Assembly: GCF_000002875.2 (NCBI RefSeq)
Contig: NC_009400.2
Location: 503,574-567,573 of the forward strand
DNA length: 64,000 nucleotides
Direction: 5' to 3'
From: Leishmania infantum JPCM5
Taxonomy: Eukaryota; Euglenozoa; Kinetoplastea; Trypanosomatida; Trypanosomatidae
The notes under the pieces were generated by a model. The model made no database searches and had not been told where the DNA came from. It saw nothing but the letters and a program-made list of their open reading frames with translations. This document shows positions 31,501 through 43,600 of the stretch, one piece after another. Every line of letters begins with the position of its first letter. The stretch's first letter is position 1. A program made the position numbers and the translations under genes.

Positions 31501-32750
31501 CGGTCTGGGAGGCTCGGCATAGTCGGCGACGGGGCGCGTGGAGACGGTGGTAACTTGAACGCTGCGATCTGCGGTTTACCAACCACTATCTTGGCCGATC
31601 GCGGCGTGGCGATGATGGGCGGCGTGCTCACGTCGTCCGACGGCGAGGTTGAGGATGACCCTATCTGGCTCTGCAACGCGCCCGCCGGCAAGGAACGGAG
31701 AGGCCTGAGTTGCTGCTGCTCCGGCTGCACGGTGCGCGGCAGCCCGCGGTGCGGATCTTGGGCTAAGAGGTGCGGCGAGGCCTCCGGGTGACGAGTGTTG
31801 CCGTCCTCCGAAGAGTTGGCAGCTGCCGAAAGGGGTGAGTGGCTGCTGTTGGTGCTGCTGCGAGGCGGCGAGAACTGCGGTGAAATCCGCGGCACCATCG
31901 TCACGCGCGGTGCCGACGATGCCATGCTCATGGACGTCTTCGGGGCCGTGCCGCTGCTGCTGCTGCTTTTATTCTTGTCTTTGTTGGGTGAGGCCTGCAG
32001 CGGGTTGGACTTAGGTAGTGACTCGGAGGCCGCCGACAATGTGGGATGGTCAACGGGTAGCGTGACTATGGACGACTCCCGCGAGGCGGCGCAGCTGCTA
32101 CGGCGACTGTTGCGGGCCTTCTCTTTCTCATTCTCCTCCAGCACCCGAGCGTTGAACTTCTTCAAGGCCTCTTGCATGCCCTCCATGTCTCGCACAGACG
32201 CCGGCGCTGGTGGCGTACGTGTGGGCGGCTGCCGTGCTACGGTCGGGCGCGGGGCGCGCGTAGACGACGAGCAAGCATCGGGGGCGAGTGCATCGGGCGG
32301 TGCCAGATGCGACGTTGACGCCGACGCTGCCGGCGACGTGGCTGGGCTGCACCCGAGTGAAATCCGTGCGCTCCGTGATATAGTGGTGTTCGCTCGCGTT
32401 GTCGCAGGGCCCTTCGCAGCGGCAAGCAGTCCGGCCAGCGGGGGAAGCCGCTTGGTGGCAGCTGCGCCAGCGCCCTCGGAGGCGAGACTCAAGCGGCCAG
32501 GCTTGACGCACCGAGGTTCGCTCGACGCGTGCGCCGCGACACACACCGCGTCCATGGAGTTACGCGCCGTCGGCGGTGGCGTGTGCAGCATTGTGTCTGG
32601 CGGACACACCTCGTCCGGAGCGATGTTGCGGCGACGCTCGTGGCTCATACTGCCGCTGACATACACAGTGCCGTTGCCTGGCGCGTTCATGTTCAGTGCG
32701 GGTACCAGTGCTGATGACGCGGCCCGGTTCATCAGTTGTGGCGACTGCAT
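28536..32750 (-). CDS. leucine-rich-repeat protein with long disordered N-terminus
   Basis: 1404 residues, ATG at 32750. Residues 1 to ~710 are Ser/Pro/Ala-rich and apparently disordered, with a short charged helix near 190-215 (EALKKFNARVLEENEKEKAR). From ~720 to ~1335 there are about 20 leucine-rich repeats of the 'L..L.L..T.I.D...L' kind, for example LSTLDVSTTKVANLSVLQKS and LETVDISQTSIVSLQFLVGG. The repeats resemble those of the trypanosomatid LRR proteins often labelled adenylate-cyclase-regulator-like. The last ~70 residues are charged and end without a membrane anchor. LRR arrays bind proteins; the partner here is unknown. No kinase, F-box or membrane segment seen. Confidence 0.88.
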   Translation of the reverse strand: MQSPQLMNRAASSALVPALNMNAPGNGTVYVSGSMSHERRRNIAPDEVCPPDTMLHTPPPTARNSMDAVCVAAHASSEPRCVKPGRLSLASEGAGAAATKRLPPLAGLLAAAKGPATTRANTTISRSARISLGCSPATSPAASASTSHLAPPDALAPDACSSSTRAPRPTVARQPPTRTPPAPASVRDMEGMQEALKKFNARVLEENEKEKARNSRRSSCAASRESSIVTLPVDHPTLSAASESLPKSNPLQASPNKDKNKSSSSSGTAPKTSMSMASSAPRVTMVPRISPQFSPPRSSTNSSHSPLSAAANSSEDGNTRHPEASPHLLAQDPHRGLPRTVQPEQQQLRPLRSLPAGALQSQIGSSSTSPSDDVSTPPIIATPRSAKIVVGKPQIAAFKLPPSPRAPSPTMPSLPDRYTQGSGAGAHSNARSAAGRPQKGLTPSISPPLAVDPVYSAVEIQESSSVSTGSSGGRWGLLSDSKRPYTSSSNSWQATADKTTVNATSGFSGAAASHPVRQPTLPGLRKNQNMDELGNVGEEAPAPETHAKPSYNDDASSGCPPGSPSCSSNLHDGGPHRLSHTSTIGAGDNSPHTALRVFSSTDEQPGNSSPNGAAAKEAAATTAATAKPAKPINSGPAAGQSPPGAAPMKTSPLDNGNSRGGSAQCPDSALNHNGRYSPARVNSSATTAAGRNANGQNRSSADSAILDIDAETAALNSYLKEEDLNLSMSTFTSIGSILAQSLTLRVLNLKGSTIPSEGLRGLADIPTLKLICVSHMRCLTTLVPLVTPTTRSNGRPCGIEGIDAQFSPLENEGVWGLEKLRRLRRLDLGMTPISDVTCLSASRSLNDLYLNGTRVDSQGLAGLERVSTLTLLNVARTKVTSLKQIAKSRSIQTLIAYSCHITDDGLLGVSEMPRLSTLDVSTTKVANLSVLQKSRSLKWLRAQWLGLKNCHDIIQQRRAQMDGVTPDSSVAWRDTEAGFSGLASIPTLESIDMSFNTIRSFHSLCNSKSLKHLILRRTRVDNSGIGSIAQLAGTLETLVITNLTDILDDSDNEEANGPSNAASGLLSIIGDIPTLRRLTSLDLSFTDVYDLRLLQELRVLRELIIVETLVTVDGLRGIEKIPTLETVDISQTSIVSLQFLVGGAPSLKKILVKSNRNVCGFNLGRIDQLRALQHLDVSDTIVEDIESLLQSKWRLQTLVWRWKERRDSKGPAPALECRVTSPRLVGVNTMPCLTTLDLTNSSVQDLAFLERSASLTTLYLKCCRLLRNSTIKSLGTLRALEVLELSDNRHISDVTCLRTCRRLRELRLNHTYVTKAGLKGVTDLPELKVLDIANTRAEDDVKDEDVNGAVERSRLLEDSNVREGSTLLDSSVAPAQFRVPRRRRVSFIANDGGEGLSHKTDRHE

Positions 32751-34602
32751 CCGAACTCGGTGGAGTGCACGCTGGGAGGAAGACGATGGGAAGGACAGAC
32801 GGCCGAGAAGGACACTTGAAAACTAGCCAACACACATACACACAGGATAATGGAACAATGCTTGTGCACGGATGGAGAAGGGAGGGAGGGAGGGAAGAGC
32901 GACAGAAAGGAAGAGAGAATGTCAGTAGGCGAGCTCCGCACCTATTCCGTCGACACGGCCAGCACCGACTCGCCGCAACCGTCGTAGCAGCAGCAGCGAG
33001 ATGTGCAGACACGCTTGGAGGAAGGGAGGGAGGAGAGAGACAGAGAAAAGGAGGGGAAGAAGAGAGGAGGGGGAGGGGGTGGCACGTCCGAGCGTGAAAC
33101 GAGCGAAACAACAACAGAGAGCTCAAGCAGAGCAAAGAAATAGAGAGGGAAGGACAGAGACTGAGAGTGGATGTGGATGTGGGACGTGGATGTGCCGAGG
33201 AAACAAAGAATCAGAGGTTACAGCGAGATGCTGCCGTTGCCACGCACATCTCTCGTCCTGCACGACGCACGTCCAGCGCGAAACACACGAGCGAAGAAAG
33301 GAAACACGAGGGGGGGAGGGAGGGAGGGAGGAAGAAGACGAACAAAGAACGCACTGCCCCCTTCCCTCCAAAACAACAACGACACAAAGGGTGATGATGG
33401 TGATGGGGGAGGATAGGGGAGAGCCCANNNNNNNNNNNNNNNNNNNNNNNNNNNNNNNNNNNNNNNNNNNNNNNNNNNNNNNNNNNNNNNNNNNNNNNNN
33501 NNNNNNNNNNNNNNNNNNNNNNNNNNNCACCTCAGTCTGCGCGTGTGTGGGCAGGCGGGAGCAACGGTACCGCAGCACCACCGACCCCCTTCTTTTCGAG
33601 TCGTCGTTCTTGCTGTGCTGCCTCTTCAATCCGCGTGCGGGGGGAGGGGTGGGCGTGGGGCCTGCGATGCCTTCACTTCTCTGTATCGCTGTCGTGCTCC
33701 GTCCGCCGGTGTATGTGTGCGAGCGTACACCTAATGGGAGAGAAGAACGTATCGCGGTGATCTCGCACGCAACGTCGCCGCTGCTGCGAAGCTGTTACGG
33801 GCGCCGATGTGAGCAGCGGCGCCGACAGGAACACTGGAGAGAGAAAGGCAAAGCTGTGCGAGCGGAGAGAAGAGGAGAGGGCGTCGATCTGAGCTAGTTC
33901 GAAACCAGCTACAGATGGTCTTGCGTGAAGCCGGAAGCACTGGCGGTGACGTTTGTGCGGGCGAGAGGCATTGTATGGGTATGCGAGCGTGCGTGCATCA
34001 CCCGGCATGAGGTTTCCGGGCGTGCAGGGGCAAAGGTGAGGCAGAACAAGGACAGCGAAGAGAGAAGCTGGGCGAAAGAGGAGAGGAGGGAGGGGAGGTG
34101 CAGCGACTCGTGTCGGGCCGCGCTGTCCGAGTGATAGCGCAAGGCGATATCAATAACTGTGTGCGTGTGGGAAGGGCGGCAGTAACCGTGCCCTTTCGCC
34201 GTGCGTGCAGACGTAGGGACGGGTGCAGACGCAAACAAGGTTGAGCGCGTCATTCGCTTTTCTGCGCCACCCACGTCCTTCATTCAATCGCCATGCATTT
34301 TTCCGGTTCATGCTTAGCGTGCGCCTCTCCCGGCTCAGCCCCTCGCTCACCACCTGCCCCCTCCTAGCGTCCACAGCGACAGGCACAGCGGCTGGAAAAG
34401 AAAGCGGAGGCTGTAAGTGAGGCGCCGCTTACCAAACACAGGCGCAGACCTTCCGCCTCGACTGCGTCTTGCCTGTGCCATCAAGATTTTACGTATGCCT
34501 CTCTTAGCGTGTTTAAAGCGGAAGCTCGGCAGCGTTGCCCCATGCGAAGGAGGGAACATAGGGGACACGCTAGCCAGCATGCAGCGGTGGTACGCTTCGC
34601 TG
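32751..34602. other. intergenic spacer with assembly gap
   Basis: Purine-rich on the plus strand around 32876-32910, 33000-33075 and 33290-33345 (polypyrimidine on the transcribed strand, plausible splice signals for the LRR gene). It contains the N run at 33428-33527. No supported gene; the open frames are Arg/Glu or Ser/Pro low complexity. Confidence 0.55.
33428..33527. other. assembly gap (N run)
   Basis: One hundred N bases in purine-rich low-complexity sequence; true length unknown. Confidence 0.95.
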
Positions 34603-37600
34603 TCATCGACTGCCATGGGTTTCAGATACAGATGCGTAGCCGCTGGAGACGTGATGGGATGCGGTGCTGATGCTGAGGCGGGGCTTCTCTTGGCGCTTCT
34701 CCCGGCGCATGCGATACTCCTGTTGACGCTGCTTCATCTTCACGCGGTGGCGGGTGAGCCGCAGCGCTCGCGCAATGCGCCTCGCACTCTGCGGTGGCAG
34801 CTGGGCCGTAGTCAACCCCACCGTCGTCGCCGCGTCCCGCTCCAGCTCCACGCGCTGATGTACGGTGGCCTTCTCCTCCTTGCTAAGCAGGCCAATTTTT
34901 CCAGTACTGTGCCCTGCTTGCACGTGACGCCCTTTGCGGAGGTGTTGCGAAGCAGCGCTCGCCGTTGCTGAGATAGCGGCCTCCACCACAGAGGGCTGAA
35001 GTGCCGGGACTGGCAACTTGAGCACTGACTGCGCCTCCTGCGACTGCGATGAGCCGTTGCGCGGCGACATCTCCAGCGCCGCTCCGGTGCTGTCGTAGCC
35101 GATCGCCTGCGCGCACAGCACCGCACGAGAAAGCAAGACCCGTGTCGTTCCAGCCAGCACGCCGTCAAATGGACGAGGTTGCTCTGCTGAGTGACCAGCA
35201 CCATGCGCAGACACTCCGTGCACCAAAGATGACGACCACGTGCGCCGGTTCCTCGCACCACCGTCACGGTCCCCCGCGACGGAGGAGGACGCCTGAGCCA
35301 TCGACGTCGCTTGCTGCAGGGCAGGGTCAACCATCTGTAGCATGGACGCCACGTCCGCCAGCATACGAGGCCCCTGCTGGTGTAGCAGCCGCCGCAACGA
35401 GGCGTGCACAATCTTGCGCAGTGCGTAGCGCAGGTGCAGCATCCCTACACCGAAGTCGAACGGGTCTTCCAGGCGAAGAGAAGCGTCTAGCTTTCCAGCC
35501 GCAGCAGCCGTGGAGTCGGCGATTTGCCCCTTCTTGCCCGCACTGCCTTCGCCTTCTTGTTCAGTGCCTGCGCGCCCTTGCTGCATGGCTGCCTGCGCTT
35601 GTGACCGGTGCACGGCGACCCGCTCACGCCGTGCTTCGTCAGCGGCCTTGAGCATCTGAATGGCACGCCGCCACTCAGACGAGTCCAGCGGTCGCATGCA
35701 GTTCATGTGCATGGCCACCTCCACCACGGTGGGTAGGGAGATGGTGAGCGCGGCCAGGGCCTTGCGGTGCGTCATGGCCGTCGCGTCACTCCACTTCTCG
35801 AGGCTGAAGGCGTTCATCACCGCGGCGGCGTCGCGCGGGCCGTCTGCATCGCTGCTGGCCCCTGGTGGGCTACCCGATGGAGTGGCGGCGCCGGTGCCGC
35901 TACCCCGCTTCGCCGCCGGTTGCACCGGTGTGTAGAGGGGGTTGGTGGTGTCGATGGCGGAGTCGACCGTCGTACCCACCTGCACCAGCGTCAACTTTCC
36001 CTGGCGGTTCTCTGTGGGCGGCTGCCCGAATACATCCGGCCGCATGCGCATGACCGAGTGCAGGAGGTGAGCAAGCGTCTTCTTGGTCACCAGCACGTCC
36101 TGCCGTGCAATCGCGGCAAGGAAGGATATGACAACCTCGTTAGAGATGGATCCGGCGGCACCTTGCTCAGCCGAGGCTATTGTCGGCGGCGCCAAGGCTT
36201 GGCGGAACTCCTTGCGCGACGTCAGCTCACTGGCGAGATGTTCACAGTACATGTGAACGGCGCTGTTACGGAGCGTGCAGGCCGTCAGCAGCTCCGTGGT
36301 CGCCTCCAGCAGCGGTGCCAGCGGGACGCCTTGACGAGAGAGGTAGAACTCAAGAGCGAAGGCTACAGGCAGGAGAGTGGAGGAGGTCACCTTGCTCTCC
36401 AGCGATCTGCAGATCGTGCTGCGCACAAACTGTGGGCTTAGGATGGCTAACATGGTTGGGCTGCCAACAAACAGCTCGGGTCGGGCAACGGGGTCGAATA
36501 CACGTGACACGGCAAGCTCGGGTGTGGCCGACAGCGACGCCGCCGCCGATGCAGGGGTGGAGAGCAGCGCATCCTCAAGCACCATCGCCGAGGGCACAGA
36601 GGCGGTGGTGCTCAGGTGTGTCGCAATGACGTTGACCGCCGGAGCAAATAAGCCGTCGGTGGTGTGGGCGGTGCACGTGGAAGACTGGCTGCTGTGCATA
36701 CTCGATGCCGCCGTGGTTTTTGCACTTCGCGTGCGGTGCGCCGGCAGCCGCAGGGTTAGCGGCTCACATGAGAAGCCGCTCGTGAGAAGCGATTTCACGG
36801 CATGCTGCGGCAGCATGGCTGGAGCTCGGCTCCCCAAACCTGTCACCATGTCCAGCGTGTCCTGCACAACCCCGACCACCATGATGCGCACATGGTCAGC
36901 GTAGGAGATGATGGCGGCTGCAGAAACCGCCGTCGGTGGCGTGGCCCGCAGTGCCGTCGCTGCCGCAGATCCCATCGAAGCAGCCGGGCCAGGGGCTTGA
37001 AGCCACGCCACGACCACGTCGGTGGCCGTGTGCGTCAGCGAGTCTGCGTGCCGCACAATGCACCATATCACATTCAGGAATTGGAGCACAGCGCCCTCAA
37101 AGAGGTTGCGATTCACAAAAAGCGGCTGCGTCTGACGCTCCAGTGCCATGAGTGTGAGCTCACGCGTCAAGGCCTCGTTCGAGACGAGGAAAGCGGAGGA
37201 GGTGGCGGCGGCGCTGCGGCTGCCTGGTGGGCGATGCTGCAACACCTGCGCCTGCACCCGCCGACGCACCACCTCGACGGAGGCTTTTGGCAGGTCACCG
37301 AATATGCCAAGACGTGAGAGGAGAAACAACGTCATCGCCAGCAGATGAAGGTAGAGGGCTGCTGCCTGCAAGTAACGGAGCACCGCCACCTCCTCCGCGC
37401 CCTCGACCGTCTTTGCGCTCACCGACGCCGATGCACTTTCACCAGAGGCGGCCGTGTGCAGCGCCGTTGTCCACGCGCTGATGCGGCGCCGCTGCTCCTC
37501 GGTGAAAAAGTGTCCTGCCACGGCATGGGCGCGGTCGAGGCTCACTGGCAACCGCCACTGGCGACACACCCGGTCCCATTCGCGCTGCCGCACGCCGTTG

Positions 37601-40600
37601 TCGGTCGGGTACACAGCCATGCTCTTCTCCATGATGGCCCACACAACCCACGCATTGTCGTCCAGCCGCGGTCGCAGCAGCCAGTATGCACGCGCCGTGT
37701 ACGTCAGAAACACCTCAGCAAACGCCGCAAAGCAGTCCCGCTCCACCTCGGCGCCCCGAACCCTCGCGCTGTCCAGGCTGCTACCGTCGTTACCGCCCTT
37801 GGCTAGCCACGAGGTTGCCGCTGCAATTTGGCGGGACGTCATGCCGCCACCGTGCACGTCAAAGGTCTGCGACAGCCCTTCCACAGAGCCAGATGCGGCA
37901 TGCTCGACGGGGCGTCGACTCAGCACCTTGAAGATAGTGAGCACCACCGGAATCGGGATCGGGTCTGGCATGGCTGCGAGTGCCGCCAAGCCAGTTGCGT
38001 GCGGGTCAAACTCCAAGGTACTCGCACGGTCGCCATTCCGCTCTTGAGTGCGGCGATCCTTGCCTGCGTTCCGCGGTCCCTTCCGGACCCCGCCAGCGTT
38101 GGAAAACAGTCGCGACACATCGTCGTGGCGAGGAAGGTCAAACTCCTCAGCGCACCAGTGGTGCCGCATACTGCGCTCTGCTGCTGCCAAGACACTCAAC
38201 TCGGCATTCGGCTGCGCAGGTCTCCTCGTCGGCGCGCGGCCAGCGGCAGCGAACAGGTCGACCACGGCGGCGCTAAACGGTAACGAGCCGTACGCACTGC
38301 TGCTGCTGCGACTGCCGTGACCTGCCCCATCAACTCCGCCATGAGAGTGCGTGTCCGCCATCAAGTGCAAGTCCCGCGACGTTACGGCACGCAGCTCACG
38401 CACCTTCGCCAGCTCCAACTCCTGCAGCTGCAGAAAAGTCGACTCACTTGGGGCGAGCAGCTCAGCTGTCCACTTGGAGGTCATCAGCGCCCACACCTTG
38501 CCCTCCGCGGCGGCGGAGACAGTGCCGTGCAGCAGACTCATACAGGCAAAGAGCACTTCGGCCTGAGGCCGTGCGACGATGTCGCGCAGGGGCACGAGCG
38601 AGAGCAGCTCCGTCACGTGACGCTGAAACTCTCGCACGAGACGCAGGAAACCAACGGCCGTCGCAGGATCGTCGTCGACGGCGTCTACTGCGCCAGTCGC
38701 ACCTGGCGCTGTGCGTGCCACACCAGGAATGGAGTTAACGTCCAGCGACGAGCGCCCACCGGCGGCGCGGACTGTGGCGGCGGCGTGCGCGATGACGGCG
38801 TCAACGATAGCCGTCGTCGGCATTGAGCCGCTCTCCATCACTTCGGCAACGCTGAACGCGGGGTGCCCCGACGCCACATCTTGGCCCGGGTGCAGCAGCA
38901 GTGACGATGTGAGACCGTGACCCGCGGCAGGAGAGGCGGCCTCGTCCGAGTTGGCGACGCCGGCGTAGTGCCACTCCTCTTGGCTGGCGCTCTGGCTCAG
39001 GCACCGTCTTCGCTCTGCCTCAAAACCGGCGGCGTCCTCGACGACGTGTCGCACGGCAGCGTCCACGTCGCACACGACCGGCCCCGCCCCCGCCACGCCG
39101 CTCCCGCCGGCGGCCGGCAGCTCCAACGCCGACTCGGTGGCAGGGTCGCCCGTCTCGCCCCTTCTTAGTTTTCCGACTCGGCCAGAGCTTGGCGGCAGCG
39201 CTGCGCATAGGGATGCAAGCCCGCGCAGCACGGCATTGTACTCGCTCCGCGAGATGACCGTCGCCGCAACGTTCAGCTCAGTTGGTGCTGCATGGATCGC
39301 CGCCGCCGCAGCGGAGAGCGCTGCTTTCGTCGACTTCGCGGATCGAACGGGCGGCGGCGCAGCGGTGGTCGCGGCAGGGCCAAGCAGCGGCTGACTGAGC
39401 TCCGCGGCGAGTCGTGTCCAGACGTAGTGCAGGAGACTGCGGCCGGGCTCATACGTGGCGGCAGACTTCACCAACACCTGCAGCGCCACCAGGACGGCCG
39501 ACAGATCATCCCGCTCACGCTGGCGCACAGCCAACCGTATCGCCATCCGCTGGGAGCTGTGGGGGTCCCGCAGGAGCAGCTGCGCGCCGCGCACGAGCGC
39601 ATTGGTGAGCGGGCGGTGCACGAGAGATGCACCCGCATCGCTTGCGGCGGTAGCAGTGCCCTCTCGTACCTTGTTAGAGTCGGCTTCGCCATTCGTGGTC
39701 GATGGGGTCGCCATGGTCGAGATTGCGTCGTCCACCAGCCAGCGCGTGAGCGCGAAGACACGCCCGATGGCGTCTGTGCAGCGCGACGTGAAGAAGCGCT
39801 CCTGCGGGTCGCGCGGCACCACAGCGCTGATCGTGGCAACGATACATAACGAGGTCCACAGCAGCTCTGCCTCCTCCCGCTGACAGCATGCGCGGCGCAC
39901 CTCCGGAGAGAGGTTGAGAAGCGAGTGAATGATCGCTGACACGGTGCGGCACACCTCTGAGATGGCAGCCTCAACGAGAAGGCGGATGTCCTCCTCCCCG
40001 TCGCCCTGCAGGCGGCGGAGGTACAGCAGCGCAGACTCCATGCTGGCGTCGACGAGGCACACAAGGCAGCTCAGGAAGAAGCGATATTCGCGATTGAGGT
40101 CCGTGCGCAAGTACGGCACCAGCGTTGCTGTTGCGGCCTCTGCCTCTGCCGTCGCTGCTTCGCCCGCTGCAGCGCGGAGGCGCCGCTGGGCGGCGTACGC
40201 GGCCCACACTTTCATGTAGTAGATCCCCACGTCTTGCTGCCGCGGTGGGGCTGGTAGCTCGGGAGGGCCGGCAGCTAGCCAGGTGCGGTCAATCGTGCCA
40301 TCGGCGTTCGTTCGGAAGTGCAACGCGCCGTCTGCGCTGTAAGCCTCCTCCACCTCCTCTGTCTTTGCCGCTGTCTCGAAGTCGGCTGCGGCGTCGCCGT
40401 CGGCCATCTCCGATGCGAGATCGTCACATGCGCCGCTTTCCCGCGTACCCAGCCCCTGGTACTGCCGTGCCTCCTCCTGCACGTATGCGGTGGCCTGCTT
40501 CAGCCCAAAGGTGACAACGCGGTACTGATCGCGCGTCGGGTTGCTTAGCAGGCCACGAATCACAGAGCGGCGATGGTACCCAAGGAGGGACTCCGTGGTG

Positions 40601-43600
40601 CCTGCTACCATGTCGGAGAGGCTAAGCAGCGCCCTTAGTATGTTCACTGGGGGCTTGCCGGCGCCGCGGATGGGCGGCGGAACGGCGCGCAGCTGCGTAA
40701 GAATCGCCGTGGTGGCCACCGCTTGCACGGCTTCAGGGATGTGACGGTGCCGCTTCAGCTCGATCTTCACGACTGTCTCCGCAATGTTGCACGCCCACGT
40801 CACCATCGCCCACACGCTCCTGCTGCTGAGGTAGCCAACGAAGTCGAGCAGCACCAGCGGCGCGGTCTCGCTGACGGTAGCCGCGGAAGCCGCCAAGCTA
40901 GACGAGGGGGACGGCGGCGACGGCCTCGGCACAGCCTGCACAGCGGACGGCACTGCCTCATCTTTTGCGGGCCAGGGCAGCACGAAGGACTCTAGCTCAT
41001 CGTCGCTGAGGCGGGATAGGCGCTCCTGCACGCGCAGGTGCTGCTCCATAAACCGCACGAGAAAGCCCAGCTGGCGAATGTTGTTGGGCTTCGCCGCCAT
41101 GAACGGCGCCACCTCAGCACTGGCTCGGAGGGCGGGGCTCGTTATCCTGCCAAACGCCTGCACACCCTCGTAGGAGACCTGCAGATGCGCCAGCAGCTCG
41201 CGCGTGTCTACTGTTGGGTCGTCGGCGATGCCTTCGTGGCTGACTGGCCGCGCGGCGTCCCAGTCGCACCGACCGAACCGCACTTGCTCGTCCCACGCTG
41301 CAATATACGCGGAAAGCGCACGTGTTGTCCCCTCGGCGACCTCCCCGGCGCTCGACCGCGTGCCGCGCGGCGCCCCCAGCAGAGCCTCGCCGCGGTCCAG
41401 CAGGGCGAGAAACAACGGCTCGCGGCCTCCGGTGAAGGCCTCCGCCCACTCCCTTGCCGCCGCCGCGGCGTCCGTTCCGTGCGACGGCCGCTGAAGCGCT
41501 GCGACGTCGTCTAGGCTCGGCAACACCGGCGGAGGCAGCCCGTAGTCAGGGGCCCGCTTCCTACCCCCCCTCCCTGCCGTCCGAATGCAGTAGAGGCTCA
41601 CCTGCAGCAGTACCTGATTCCACTGCGTCCGCACAACTTCCACTACGGACATCTGCGGATTCGCGGCGTAGCGGGACAGCTGGGAGAGCAGTCCCAGAGT
41701 CGCCTCGCACATGTCGGCGTGTGTGGCAGCGTTGTGCGTGGACCGGGACCGGTGCAGGCCAGCCACCACCACAGGCAGAACAGAGGGCAGGAGGTACATA
41801 TCGGCCCACTCGACCAGCGACGCGAGTTTCGCTTTCAGGCGCACATGAATCTCAAACAGCTCCGCCGCAAATGTGGCATAGCCGCAGAGCAGCCGTAGTG
41901 CGCCGTTGTCGCGCAGCAGGTCGAGTACACCCTGGTGCAGTTGCATGACCTCGTCGTGCTGCACCTCGGCCAGTTCCACAATCCGGTGCACGCGGAAGCC
42001 TCTCTGCGCTGCGTCCCTGCGTTGGCGCCACTGCCCCGCGAGAACCGAGAGACTGCGCAGCAGGGCTGCCGCGGTCACCTGCTTCGCAAAAAGTGGGAGC
42101 GCCGCGGAGGTGGATGGGGTCTGCAAGACACGCAGCATCTCCACCGCGTTGGCTAGCACCACATCAGCATGCTGCCGGCACGATACATGCAGCAGCGACA
42201 GATCCTTGACGATGGCCCGCGTCCACTGTACCGCGAAAGCGTCAATGGCGACCGAGACAAACCGCGGACGCGGCAGCTGCGGGACTGCGGCGCCTGACCG
42301 GAACTCGATCTGTGGGTAGCGGAGCTGCTGCTGCAGCTGCCATGCAACTTGCGCGCCTTCCCACGGTAGCGAGTTCCCGGCCAGCAGAATCGCGGTCCCG
42401 ATAGTGAGGACGTGTATGAAGGCTTGGCGCTGGTGCACGTGGTCCAGAGGTGCTCGCTTTCCAGCCGTGAAATCCTGCGGCGTCCGACACGAGAGGAGCG
42501 CCCTGTCACTCACGCGCTCGATTCGCAGCAGCACCTGGGCAACGGAGACGAGCACGTGATGGAGGGACTCGAAGAGCGACAGCCCGAGCTGCTCTTGCGC
42601 GCTTTGAAGTGTGCACAGCACCCGCCGAAGCGTCTCCTCTCGTACCGGCACCCGCGCCGAGGACGAGGTTGCCGCCGCGCGGCGCTGGCTGGAGTTGCTG
42701 TTGATGCCAGATCCGGCCACGGAAGCAGTGCCGACGAGAGACGCCACGGCGACCGGAAGGACGTTGCGCAGAAACGTTGTGCGGTTGGCTTTCTCGTCAC
42801 GGGCGGCTTCGCTCGCCGCCCCCGCCGCTGGAGGGAGGTCGTACAGGAGGCGCCACAGCTCACTCTGGGAATGCACGATGGCGGCCCAGGCCTCCTCCAG
42901 GCAGCTCTGACGCCGCACTGAATCAAGGCGGAAGAGTGTGCTAAGGACGACGGGCGTCTCACTCGACAGCACCAGCGTCTGGAAGATGGGACTCGTGAAG
43001 CGATCTGCCGCCGCCGCCGCCGCCGAGGCGACGCGGCCGTGACGGACGGGACACGCACCCGCTGCGTGACCGTCCGCACCGCCGCGGGTGCTGCCAAAAA
43101 CGCCTGTCACGGAGGAGGCGTATCTCGCCGCGAGACCAGCGCTGGTGCGGCTGCGCGATTCAAAGCGCGACCGGGCCGGGCTGCCGACTCCGTTGGTGCC
43201 CCCCCTCGCCGATGTTCCCGGACTCTCTCGAACGAGGACGCCGCCGTCAGACTCGTGCGGAGACTTGTAGAAGAGGGAGCGCTTGCCACGCTGGCGACGC
43301 AGCGGCGGCGGGGCATCAGCAGCGAGTCCCTTGTCCTCCAGAGCGTAATGTGCTTCCATCGTCCCTGCAGCTCCTGCTATTGCGGTGCCAAACTCACCGG
43401 CTTCGCCGGTCTTTCCAGCTTCGTTACCGTTGCTTACGCCGTCCTCGTCGCCAAGGGGCGATGCGTCGCTTCTTGCGGATGCCGACCTCATGGTGAGCAG
43501 CCGTTGCGCTCCACGACTTCGCTCATATTCGCGCCGGTCGAAGCGCAGCGCGTCGCGCAGCACCGCCGCTGCGCGATCCAGCAACTCTTTCATGGGCTCC

